Positions 1 to 6,206 of a stretch of 11,631 nt of DNA are shown piece after piece. The notes below the pieces were generated by a model. It had not been told where the DNA came from. It made no database searches and saw only the letters and a list, made by a program, of their open reading frames with translations. The translations under genes and the position numbers were made by a program. Each line of letters begins with the position of its first letter. Position 1 is the stretch's first letter. Source of the DNA: an uncultured Selenomonadaceae bacterium. GTDB taxonomy: Bacteria; Bacillota; Negativicutes; Selenomonadales; Selenomonadaceae. The DNA lies in NCBI GenBank assembly GCA_902782705.1, contig CACZOL010000003.1, forward strand, positions 1-11,631, read 5' to 3'.

Positions 1-787
1 CCCGCCACTCCATCGACGAAGCAATCTCTTCCATAGCCTGCTTGCGCTCCGCACGTTTTTTGCGAAATTCCTCCTGCCCCTTCAAGTACGTTTTTGCATC
101 GTAAACCGGACCCGTCAGGACATTTTCACGCGTACGATATAAAAGCCCCAGCGAACACAAAATAAAAAAAACCAAAGAACCCAACGCCGCAGGCTCTAAC
201 GGGACAAGACGCACCCCCATCGCCAATCGGGCAAGAAGCACCGCGGCCGCAACAGCCGCCGCCAAAACCGCCGCCGCTTTCGCGCCAAGCGCATCCCGCA
301 CATAAGCGAGCGCTTCCGACGGATTCGTATGCAAAACCGCAGCTACCGCGTCTGCATGAGGGCATCCTTTTTCCGCTATATAAAACCCCCATGTCAAAAG
401 GATCGGCAATCCGCATAAAAAAAGCACCGCCGTGCCGCACAGCACAAAAAGCCAATCATTTACGATTTCGCCTAAAAGCAAGAGGAGCAGGATCGCCAAA
501 TTTTCCACGGCAACGCAGAACGCAAGATAAGCGTCCAAATGCTGGATAGGCGTTATATCCGCAAAATACGCCCTCGGTAAGAGGATAGAAGCACCCGCCA
601 GGAACAAGGCGAAAAAAAGCTGCCAATAAACGTCTTGCGCCGCATGAAACGAAGCGCCCCAAACGGCAAGCAGCGACCCCACCAAAAGGAAGCACGAATG
701 CCGCAGAGAAAAGCCGCCCGTCGTGACCTTCGTCAACGCAACTGCCAACACATATCCCAGCAGCACTTGCCAAATACATTGAACCAC
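1..787 (-). CDS. Phosphoethanolamine transferase / LTA synthase-like membrane sulfatase, N-terminal part (cut at window edge)
   Basis: Reading the minus strand from a GTG at 787 gives 262 codons with no stop to the window edge; an AGGGGG ribosome site lies at 794-800. The product is mostly membrane: hydrophobic segments at about residues 5-18, 31-47, 55-70, 87-105, 112-135, 172-190 and 200-217. Residues 135-163 (FYIAEKG, then HTNPSEALAYV) match the conserved linker of EptA/CptA-type phosphoethanolamine transferases, and residues 226-245 (GPVYDAKTYLKGQEEFRKKR) match the stretch that precedes the periplasmic catalytic domain. The sulfatase-fold domain with its metal site and Thr nucleophile would lie left of the window and cannot be checked. 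Family members move phosphoethanolamine from phosphatidylethanolamine to lipid A or core sugars at the outer face of the inner membrane, which implies an LPS-bearing cell. The substrate here is unknown. Two shorter ATG frames over the same DNA look like shadows. Confidence 0.75.
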   Translation of the reverse strand, partial: MVQCIWQVLLGYVLAVALTKVTTGGFSLRHSCFLLVGSLLAVWGASFHAAQDVYWQLFFALFLAGASILLPRAYFADITPIQHLDAYLAFCVAVENLAILLLLLLGEIVNDWLFVLCGTAVLFLCGLPILLTWGFYIAEKGCPHADAVAAVLHTNPSEALAYVRDALGAKAAAVLAAAVAAAVLLARLAMGVRLVPLEPAALGSLVFFILCSLGLLYRTRENVLTGPVYDAKTYLKGQEEFRKKRAERKQAMEEIASSMEWR

Positions 788-803
788 AACTTGTCCCCCT
801 AAC

Positions 804-969
804 AGGGCTTGTTTAATCAATCGCCCGCACACTATGACGGTTCTTTTTCCGCCCCTCTGCGTCAGCGAAAATTCGACGTAGCTCTGCGGCTACGACTTCG
901 TTTCCGCTTCCTTGAAGGACGAAAAAATCCCTCGTCATAGCGTACAGTCTCATCGATTAAAAAAGCCCT
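804..969. repeat. Long imperfect palindrome, MITE-like intergenic element
   Basis: The ends are near-perfect inverted repeats: AGGGCTTGTTTAATC at 804-818 and its counterpart GATTAAAAAAGCCCT at 955-969. The inner arms also match, for example CTATGACG at 832-839 against CGTCATAG at 933-940. The centre is GTAGC at 878-882 and GCTAC at 889-893 around a 6-nt loop. The two arms of about 80 nt can pair along nearly their whole length, with mismatches. No open frame of note is inside, and no convincing target-site duplication is visible. It fills the gap between the sulfatase and PHP genes; its last bases overlap the PHP stop codon (968-970). Confidence 0.75.
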
Positions 970-1819
970 AGCCTATAGAAATCTCCGTTCGGTCTCTGCG
1001 GTCGAAACGGACGGACTTCGTATAGCCGAATCTCTTCACATACTCGATAGCCTCGTCGATATACGCGCCGCAGTCTTCCGGCTCGCGGGCGTCCGACGTC
1101 GTGATGACGGGCAGCCCGTAATCCGCCGCAATTTCCATGAAATCGGGATAGGGCGAGATCTCCCCGATCGGATAGCGGTAACGCGTACCCGTGTTGACGT
1201 CCACCACCATATCGGCTTTTTTCATGGCCTTGGCCACGCGCTCCAGATACGGCGTCACGTCAAAATCCGGCAGATACTTGAACAGACGGATATTGAAGGG
1301 ATGCCCCAGCGCGTCATAATGTCCGCCCGCGCAAAGATGCTCGGCCTCCTCCGCGTACTGCTCATAAATCGTTTGCAGGGGCCGTTTATCCCACTCCGCT
1401 TTGATCTCTGAGGAATCGTAGGCCCAGCCTTTGAGAAAATGCACGGACCCGATCCGATAGTCGAAGGGATAGCGGTCGAGGATCTTGCCGACGGCTTCCT
1501 GATCCTGGAAATTGCAGACTTCGATGCCCGTCTTAACCGGCTTGCCGCGCTTTTTCAGCTCGTCCATGAACGTGAAATAGTCGTCCAGCGGGCATTTGAA
1601 CTTATTCTTTTTTAGCCATTTCTGCTGAAAACTTCCTATAAAAGAATCGTCGAGAATCAGGTCGTCATAATAAAAATGCTCGAAATCCGTAAATCCGTGA
1701 CTGTGCTCGCTGATGCCGATCTCGTCCAGCCCGCGCCGCGACGCCGCGTCAAAAAATCCCTGCACCCAGTCAAAATCGTAGGAACCGCGCTCAAAATGCA
1801 TATGATAGTCGATTTTCAT
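968..1819 (-). CDS. PHP-domain phosphoesterase (histidinol-phosphatase HisK-like)
   Basis: The 283-residue product has the length and motif order of HisK/PHP-type phosphatases: HMH at residues 6-8, EHSH at 38-41, GIE at 98-100, SVH at 125-127, GHP at 172-174, and SDAR at 242-245. These residues normally bind a tri-metal centre that hydrolyses phosphate monoesters. The last motif is usually SDAH; here the His ligand is Arg245 (codon CGC), so activity or specificity may differ. The start is ATG at 1819, with AAAGGG nine bases upstream. The stop codon lies in the edge of the palindromic element. No his genes are nearby, so a role in histidine synthesis is not supported by context. It follows the HAD phosphatase gene by 80 bp in the same direction. 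The fold is confident; the substrate is unknown. Confidence 0.85.
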   Translation of the reverse strand: MKIDYHMHFERGSYDFDWVQGFFDAASRRGLDEIGISEHSHGFTDFEHFYYDDLILDDSFIGSFQQKWLKKNKFKCPLDDYFTFMDELKKRGKPVKTGIEVCNFQDQEAVGKILDRYPFDYRIGSVHFLKGWAYDSSEIKAEWDKRPLQTIYEQYAEEAEHLCAGGHYDALGHPFNIRLFKYLPDFDVTPYLERVAKAMKKADMVVDVNTGTRYRYPIGEISPYPDFMEIAADYGLPVITTSDAREPEDCGAYIDEAIEYVKRFGYTKSVRFDRRDRTEISIG

Positions 1820-1861
1820 ACCTCAATTCCCTTTCTTCATAAATCGCCAAAGGGCAGCACA

Positions 1862-1900
1862 AAATTTTTTGAAGTATGATTTTCATACTCCAAAAAATTT
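1862..1900 (-). terminator. Hairpin after the HAD phosphatase gene, possible terminator
   Basis: Two 18-nt arms (1862-1879 and 1883-1900) pair with a single G-U/A-C discrepancy around a 3-nt loop. On the minus strand the GC-containing core GGAGTATGA/TCATACTTC is followed by A6 and then T4. The hairpin begins at the last base of the HAD stop codon. The T-tract is short and set off by the A-run, so termination may be weak and read-through to the PHP gene is plausible. Confidence 0.5.
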
Positions 1901-2721
1901 CATCCTATCCGTCCTTCGTCCAATAGTTCCCGCAGCTTTTTCGTCACGCCGTAAGCCGTGTTCGCCTCCGCCCGATAAGGCGCAGCCGCGAGGATTGCCG
2001 CATGGGCGTTTTCCATCGCGAATCCGTACTTCACGGCGCGCAGCATTTCAAGGTCGTTCAGATAATCGCCGAACGCCGCGCAGTTTTCCGGCGGGATCCC
2101 GAGTATCGCCTGCAGCTTTTGCACTGCGAAACCTTTGTTCATTCCCGGGTTCATGATGTCCACCCAGTAATTGCTGGACAGCGCCACATGCACCGGACCG
2201 GCGAGTTTCTTCAGGCCCGGATAAATCGTACGCTCGGCGTCACCCTGCTCCGCATCGCAGTACGCGACCTTGATGATCGGCTCTCTTGCCGCCGTTTCTA
2301 CCATGTCGGGGACGATCCGGTTCTGCGTGAAATACTTTTCCATCTCGCGCAGATACGGACGAAATTCCTCGCCGACGTAAGCCATGCGTTTTCCGCAAAG
2401 CACCGGATATGCGCCGGGGATCTGGTTTCCTTCCTTTAATATACGCAGCACTTCCGCTTTGTCCATCTCGCTGGAAAAAAGCTCTTCGTCATGGCGCGCG
2501 GCGAAGGTCCCGTTTTCCGAGATGAAGACGAACTCGTCCGCGTATTTTTCCATTTGCAGCACCAGCGCAGAATACTGCCGCCCGCTGGCAGGCGCGAAAA
2601 TCGCGCCCCGCCGGAGCACCTCGCCGACGACTTCGTCGAAATCCGGCGGCAGATTGCTCTCTCCGTCCAGCAGCGTGCCGTCCATATCGCAAAAAATCAG
2701 CTTTATTTTATCATCGCTCAT
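1900..2721 (-). CDS. Cof-type HAD-superfamily phosphatase
   Basis: The 273-residue protein carries all four HAD motifs: DMDGT at 12-16 (nucleophile Asp12, acid/base Asp14), the PASGR segment for motif II, the NKG lysine near residue 195 for motif III, and GDYLND at 218-223 for motif IV. Length and motif spacing fit the Cof/YidA group with a large C2 cap, cytosolic Mg-dependent enzymes that dephosphorylate sugar phosphates, flavin precursors or PLP. The substrate cannot be told from sequence. The ATG at 2721 has an AGGA about 11 bases upstream, a rather weak site. Upstream lies the repeat that ends nirJ2, so the gene may be read through from nirJ or from an unseen promoter; downstream is the hairpin and then the PHP gene. 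Confidence 0.88.
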   Translation of the reverse strand: MSDDKIKLIFCDMDGTLLDGESNLPPDFDEVVGEVLRRGAIFAPASGRQYSALVLQMEKYADEFVFISENGTFAARHDEELFSSEMDKAEVLRILKEGNQIPGAYPVLCGKRMAYVGEEFRPYLREMEKYFTQNRIVPDMVETAAREPIIKVAYCDAEQGDAERTIYPGLKKLAGPVHVALSSNYWVDIMNPGMNKGFAVQKLQAILGIPPENCAAFGDYLNDLEMLRAVKYGFAMENAHAAILAAAPYRAEANTAYGVTKKLRELLDEGRIG

Positions 2722-2760
2722 CAGTGTCGTTGTTCCTTTTCTATTATGAATAAATACTTA

Positions 2761-2855
2761 GCACTCCCCTCGTCAGCTTCGCTGACACCCCCTCTTGGAG
2801 GGGGGCTTTGGCCTCCCTCTCAGAGGGAGGTGCCCGAAGGGCGGAAGGAGTTTCC
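2761..2855. repeat. Multi-hairpin intergenic repeat overlapping the nirJ2 3' end
   Basis: Four hairpins lie side by side: GTCAGCTTCGCTGAC (2772-2786), CCCCC/GGGGG around TCTTGGA (2788-2805), CCTCCCTCTCAGAGGGAGG (2812-2830) and GCCCGAAGGGC (2832-2842). The edges are mutually inverted ACTCCCC and GGAGTTT. From memory, this pattern resembles a repeat common between genes in gut Firmicutes genomes. It covers the last ten or so codons and the stop of nirJ2 and may act as a transcription barrier or 3'-end stabiliser. Confidence 0.7.
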
Positions 2856-3833
2856 ATTATATAAACACCATGGCTCCTCGGCCATATAATCTCCCTTCGC
2901 ATAGAACGCCGCCCGGGCGCGGCAGCAGCCGCAGGCGCCTTTATACTTACAGACGCCGCAGGCGCCCTTGTAGTCGAGCGTGCGCAGGCGGCGGAAAATC
3001 TCCGCATTTTTCCAGATCTCATCGAAAGGCGTCTTCCTGACGTCGCCCGCCTCGATATTGAGATAGGCGCAGGGCTGCACCTTGCCCCGGGGGCCGATGA
3101 TGCAGTACGCAAGCCCCGCAAGACAGCCGCGCCGAAACCGCGTCTCGACGTTCATCTCTTTCGCGATGCGCATGAATTGCGGCGCGCAGGTCGGCTTCAG
3201 CTCTATGGGGACGGTCTTCTGCTTCGCCATGATGCGCGTCAAAACCGCCTCGTACGCTTCCGCGTCAAGGGACGTCTTTTCAATCTCCGCCCCGCGGCCC
3301 GTCGGCACGAGAAAAAAGAAATGATGCGCGACCGCGCCTTTTTCCACTGCGAAATTGGTCATCGCCTCGAGCTCCGGCGCGTTCCAGTCCATGACCGTCG
3401 TGTGGATCTGGAAAGGCAGGCCCGCTTTTTTGCAGGCTTCCATGCCGCGCACCGCGCCCGCCCACGCGCCGGGAAACGAGCGGAACGAATCATGCTTCTT
3501 CTCATCGAGAGAGTCGAGGGAAATGCCCATGCCGAGCGCCCCCGCCGCTTTCAGCGCAAGTGCCTTTTCCTCGGTAATCAAAGTGCCGTTCGTGCCGAAA
3601 ACGGGACGAAGCCCGAGTCCCGCCGCATGACGCACCAGCTCCAGAATATCGGGGCGCAGGAGCGGCTCGCCGCCCGAAAAGATCATGATCTTGAAGCCGG
3701 CGCGGGCAATCTCGCCGAGCATTTTTTTCGCCTCGCCGGTGGAAAGCTCGTCCTCCAGCCGCGCCCCCGCGTCGCGGTAACAATGCGCGCAGTACATATT
3801 GCAGGCGTTCGTCGTGTTCCAGGAAACAATCAT
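2820..3833 (-). CDS. nirJ2: Radical SAM/SPASM protein NirJ2 (heme/heme d1 branch)
   Basis: The 337-residue protein opens with MIVSWNTTNACN and binds a radical-SAM 4Fe-4S cluster through Cys11, Cys15 and Cys18 (CxxxCxxC), with the SAM-binding GGE at 54-56. Its C-terminal SPASM-type cysteines (C292, C295, C301, C323, plus nearby C303/C304) would hold an auxiliary cluster. The sequence fits the NirJ2 family of anaerobic Firmicutes; relatives NirJ and AhbC/AhbD remove side-chain carboxyl or propionate groups from siroheme-derived tetrapyrroles. The exact reaction of NirJ2 is unsettled. I take the ATG at 3833, not an in-frame ATG at 3947 inside nirJ1: it overlaps the nirJ1 stop as ATGA, has GAGGAG eight bases upstream (3842-3847), and gives the family-like N-terminus. 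The tail after EEPWCLY (NGNSFRPSGTSL) is encoded by the overlapping repeat and is probably not ancestral. Confidence 0.88.
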   Translation of the reverse strand: MIVSWNTTNACNMYCAHCYRDAGARLEDELSTGEAKKMLGEIARAGFKIMIFSGGEPLLRPDILELVRHAAGLGLRPVFGTNGTLITEEKALALKAAGALGMGISLDSLDEKKHDSFRSFPGAWAGAVRGMEACKKAGLPFQIHTTVMDWNAPELEAMTNFAVEKGAVAHHFFFLVPTGRGAEIEKTSLDAEAYEAVLTRIMAKQKTVPIELKPTCAPQFMRIAKEMNVETRFRRGCLAGLAYCIIGPRGKVQPCAYLNIEAGDVRKTPFDEIWKNAEIFRRLRTLDYKGACGVCKYKGACGCCRARAAFYAKGDYMAEEPWCLYNGNSFRPSGTSL

Positions 3834-5005
3834 AGCCCGATCTCCTCGTCCGTCAGATAGCATGCGGGATCTGACGCCCAGTAATCGCCGGTTCGCGCTT
3901 CCGCCCGCGTGCGGAAATTGCCGTTGCAGACGGAAAGGAATCTGCATTTCGCGCAGCGCCCTTGGAGGAGCGGCTTCCTGTCCTTCAGCCCCGCCAGTAT
4001 GGGATTGGACTCGTCCTTCCAGATTTCCGCGAACGGGCGCTCCCGCACGTTGCCGAACGTATAATATTGGGTGAACTGGTCCGGATGCACATTCCCTTCG
4101 GGATCCACCTCGCCGAACGCGACGCCGGAACGATTGCCGCCGTTCATCGAGATCAGCGCCCAGATGCGCGCCGCCAGCGTTTCATCGCCGTCTTTTTTCG
4201 CCGTCAGGTACAGATACGCGCCGTCGCAGTGATTGTCCACGGTCAGGATTTCTTTTTCGAGGCCGCGCGCCTCGTAATCCCGCGTGCGGCGAATAATCGT
4301 ATCCATCGCGCGCCGCGACTCGGCGGGCGTCACATCCTCGTCCGCCATCGCCTGCCCGCGCCCCGCGTAAACAAGATGATAAAAACAGGCGCGGTCGATA
4401 TGCTCTTCCTCTATAAAGTCAAAAATCTCGTCGAGATGATCGACATTCGCCTTGTTGATGGTAAAGCGAAGCCCGACGCGCTGACCGACCGCCACGCAGT
4501 TCTGGATTCCGCGCATCGCCGCGGCGTACGCGCCGTCCTTGCCGCGAAACGCGTCGTTGACATGCTCCGGCCCGTCCAGCGACACGCCGACATAAGCGAC
4601 GCCAGCGTTCTTGATGCGCCGCGCCGCCGCTTCCGTAATCAACGTTCCGTTCGTCGAAAGCGTCGGGCGCACGCCGCGCGCCGACGCGTATTCCGCCAGC
4701 TCGAAAAAATCAGGTCGGGTCAGCGGTTCGCCGCCGGACATCAAAAGCGCCGGCACATGAAAAGCGGCCAGGTCGTCGATGAATCTCTTCGCCTCCGCCG
4801 TCGTCAGCTCCCCCTCGTGACGCTTGGCGTCCGCGTCCATATAACAATGACGGCAGCGCAGATTGCAGGTACGCGTCATATTCCACGCAACCACCGGGCC
4901 CCGCCCCTCGCTCGTCCCGTGCTTCATGCGCGCCGCCTCCGGCCGGTAGCGCAGCTCGTCCCCCTGATACTCCTTCGCAAGCAACAGCTTCGTAACGCTG
5001 ATCAT
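3830..5005 (-). CDS. nirJ1: Radical SAM/SPASM protein NirJ1 (heme/heme d1 branch)
   Basis: The 391-residue protein starts MISVTKLLL and has the radical-SAM cluster motif at Cys47, Cys51 and Cys54 (TCNLRCRHC), GGE at 91-93 and a SPASM-type end with C351, C354, C360 and C382, finishing PACYLTDEEIGL. This layout and many blocks (TEGRGPVV-like start, STNGTLIT, LRFTINK, HPDQFT) match NirJ1 of anaerobic Firmicutes, paralogous to NirJ2. It should act in the cytosol on a siroheme-derived tetrapyrrole; its precise step is not established. The ATG at 5005 was chosen over one at 5065 because the family begins there and the earlier ATG would fall at the predicted transcription start. GAGG lies about 11 bases upstream. 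It is the first gene of a two-gene coupled unit and the probable target of the promoter at 5054-5082. No ahbA/B, siroheme or other heme genes are in view. Confidence 0.88.
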   Translation of the reverse strand: MISVTKLLLAKEYQGDELRYRPEAARMKHGTSEGRGPVVAWNMTRTCNLRCRHCYMDADAKRHEGELTTAEAKRFIDDLAAFHVPALLMSGGEPLTRPDFFELAEYASARGVRPTLSTNGTLITEAAARRIKNAGVAYVGVSLDGPEHVNDAFRGKDGAYAAAMRGIQNCVAVGQRVGLRFTINKANVDHLDEIFDFIEEEHIDRACFYHLVYAGRGQAMADEDVTPAESRRAMDTIIRRTRDYEARGLEKEILTVDNHCDGAYLYLTAKKDGDETLAARIWALISMNGGNRSGVAFGEVDPEGNVHPDQFTQYYTFGNVRERPFAEIWKDESNPILAGLKDRKPLLQGRCAKCRFLSVCNGNFRTRAEARTGDYWASDPACYLTDEEIGL

Positions 5006-5053
5006 TCGGCTCTGTTCCTCTCCACTGAAAAATGACGACAATTCATGAATCCT

Positions 5054-5082
5054 ATTATACCACAAGAGTATATGTGTCGCTA
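5054..5082 (-). promoter_or_regulatory. Candidate nirJ1 promoter
   Basis: A perfect -10 box TATAAT reads on the minus strand at 5054-5059, about 50 bases upstream of the nirJ1 ATG. The position 17 bases further up (5077-5082) reads TAGCGA, a poor -35, which suggests dependence on an activator. A second TATAAT lies at 5113-5118, also with a weak -35. The intervening DNA is an inverted repeat (next entry). Confidence 0.55.
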
Positions 5083-5114
5083 AACTCGCGCATACGCTCG
5101 TTAAGCGAACACAT
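5072..5114. promoter_or_regulatory. Long inverted repeat at the nirJ1 promoter, candidate operator
   Basis: ATGTGTCGCTAAACTCGCG (5072-5090) is mirrored by CGCTCGTTAAGCGAACACAT (5095-5114) across a CATA spacer; about 16 positions pair, with one bulge and a few mismatches. It overlaps the -35 position of the proximal nirJ1 promoter and lies between two -10 boxes. A dimeric regulator site is the simplest reading; no regulator can be named. Confidence 0.5.
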
Positions 5115-5125
5115 TATAACATACC

Positions 5126-5216
5126 ATGCCTGCGAAAATCAGCCTTCACCTCCGGCCGGCCTCCGCAAGCGGGCAGGCATCCGTCGTGAAAACGCACGCC
5201 GCGCCTGCGTTTTCAC
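5126..5216. other. Structured non-coding intergenic DNA between tetR and nirJ1
   Basis: This is most of the remaining part of the 303-bp gap 5006-5308. It holds nested inverted repeats: ATGCCTGC (5126-5133) with GCAGGCAT (5173-5180), CCGC/GCGG near 5163-5172, GGCCGGCC near 5153-5160, and a perfect 11-bp stem GTGAAAACGCA (5186-5196) with TGCGTTTTCAC (5206-5216). No credible coding frame is present. It lies between the tetR terminator and the nirJ1 promoter; whether it is transcribed is unknown. Confidence 0.5.
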
Positions 5217-5233
5217 CCATTCAGCGCTCTCGC

Positions 5234-5286
5234 AAAAAAAAGCGGGGTTATAAAGTTTTTTTTATGAAAAAAACTTCATAACCCCG
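5234..5286 (-). terminator. Rho-independent terminator of tetR
   Basis: On the minus strand a stem of about 20 bp (arms 5266-5286 and 5243-5263, one A-C mismatch) with CGGGG at its base is followed by C and a run of eight T (5234-5241). It starts 22 bases after the tetR stop codon. Confidence 0.9.
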
Positions 5287-5308
5287 TCTTGAATGCACCG
5301 AATCCTCA

Positions 5309-5917
5309 CTATTCTCTAGGTTTCAAGCCAGAAAGCAACAGCTCGATCTTCATCTTGACGTTCTGCGTGAAAGAAACCGCCAGCGAACTGAACGCCGCCG
5401 CCTGGAAAATGGAATGGAACAGCTCCGTGACGATCTCCGCCGGAATATCCCTGCGGAACTCCCGGCGCGACTGCCCATACTTCACAAGATCGGAAAACAC
5501 CGACCGGAAAGCCGGCGCCATTCTCGGCCCAAGATTGTGCTTGGTCCGCGGCAGCGCCGAACGGTCCGCCGCGCTCAAAAAGAGCGGCAGTACGAATCGG
5601 TTCTCGTCGAGCTTCTCCGCCGTCAGCATGACGATCTCTTCCAGCACCGCAGCAGCAGAAACATTCTCGTCCATGCGCTGATCGGCCAACCGGCGCGTCT
5701 CTTCGACGATGCGGTCGAGCAGGCACAAAAGGAGCGCTTCCTTCGACTCGAAATAATTGTAAAACGTACCGATACCGAGTTCAGCTTCACCCATGATATC
5801 GGCGATGGACGTCTCTTTCACACCCTTCGCCATGAATTGCTTCACGGCGGCTGTCAAGATCGTGTGTTTGGACTGCAGCTTTTTTCGCTCCCGACGTCCC
5901 ATGACAACTCCTGCCAT
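5309..5917 (-). CDS. TetR/AcrR-family transcriptional regulator
   Basis: From the ATG at 5917 the product is 202 residues, normal for TetR repressors. A basic start (MGRRERKKLQSK) leads to helix 1 (TILTAAVKQFMAKG) and a helix-turn-helix at about 36-55 ending in the diagnostic GIGTFYNYFESKEALL block. The rest (about 65-200) is the helical ligand and dimer domain, too variable to predict a ligand. Three in-frame ATGs exist at 5950, 5917 and 5902; 5917 has GGAGGG eight bases upstream, 5902 has AGGAG five bases upstream, and 5950 has only a weak site. The gene stands alone, with its own promoter, palindromic operator candidate and strong terminator, so autoregulation is likely. Its targets are not evident: neither neighbour is an efflux pump, and the nirJ genes are transcribed away from it behind a terminator. 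Confidence 0.9.
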   Translation of the reverse strand: MAGVVMGRRERKKLQSKHTILTAAVKQFMAKGVKETSIADIMGEAELGIGTFYNYFESKEALLLCLLDRIVEETRRLADQRMDENVSAAAVLEEIVMLTAEKLDENRFVLPLFLSAADRSALPRTKHNLGPRMAPAFRSVFSDLVKYGQSRREFRRDIPAEIVTELFHSIFQAAAFSSLAVSFTQNVKMKIELLLSGLKPRE

Positions 5918-5979
5918 AACAAAATCCCTCCAACCTTCAACATTGCTCATACCGCTTCCAAATGAACCCTATCCATCTG

Positions 5980-6007
5980 AAAGCCCCGTGTTACATGGTC
6001 GGGCTTT
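5980..6007 (-). promoter_or_regulatory. Hairpin in the predicted tetR leader
   Basis: AAAGCCC (5980-5986) and GGGCTTT (6001-6007) are perfect inverted repeats around a 14-nt loop, inside the roughly 130-nt leader between the predicted tetR transcription start and its ATG. On the minus strand it is not followed by a T-run. Its role is unknown. Confidence 0.35.
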
Positions 6008-6038
6008 TCCGTGTCCGACGTCTCCGCCGTCCGAAAAT

Positions 6039-6081
6039 ATACCCCCATGGGTATTATAACCGATTTCATTTCAAATTGAAA
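6039..6081 (-). promoter_or_regulatory. tetR promoter with palindromic operator candidate
   Basis: On the minus strand TATAAT lies at 6053-6058. The -35 position (6076-6081, TTTCAA) is weak but is part of a 13-bp palindrome TTTCAAATTGAAA (6069-6081). Overlapping the -10 and expected start is ATACCC-CCAT-GGGTAT (6039-6054), a perfect inverted repeat with a 4-nt centre, well placed for a repressor. It may be the TetR's own site; its A/T-flanked C/G tract also recalls CsoR-family operators. Confidence 0.6.
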
Positions 6082-6145
6082 GAGTTTATGAAAAAAATGC
6101 TTGTTCGATTCGTTCATGAATCCCCGCCATATCACGTGGTCACAT

Positions 6146-6176
6146 AAAAAAACCGGCGAAAAAAATTTTTCGCCGG
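6146..6176 (-). terminator. Rho-independent terminator of the ftsEX-M23-S41 operon
   Basis: On the minus strand CCGGCGAAAAA pairs with the matching TTTTTCGCCGG (arms 6166-6176 and 6153-6163), followed by seven T (6146-6152). It lies about 30 bases after the S41 protease stop codon. A smaller GCCC/GGGC hairpin (6190-6203) precedes it. Confidence 0.92.
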
Positions 6177-6206
6177 AAACGAAAAGCTCGCCCTTGGAGG
6201 GGCAGG

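Noticed and set aside
126..779. Two minus-strand ATG frames of 107 and 109 codons
   Set aside because: They are rich in Cys and Gly and match nothing, while the neighbouring frame gives a continuous membrane sulfatase N-terminus.
3962..5035. 357-codon plus-strand open frame opposite nirJ1
   Set aside because: Antisense shadow; nirJ1 has all family motifs on the other strand.
6089..6148. Short plus-strand frame MKKMLVRFVHESPPYHVVT
   Set aside because: Only 19 codons, lies in the tetR upstream region and runs into the terminator of the opposite operon; no support for expression.
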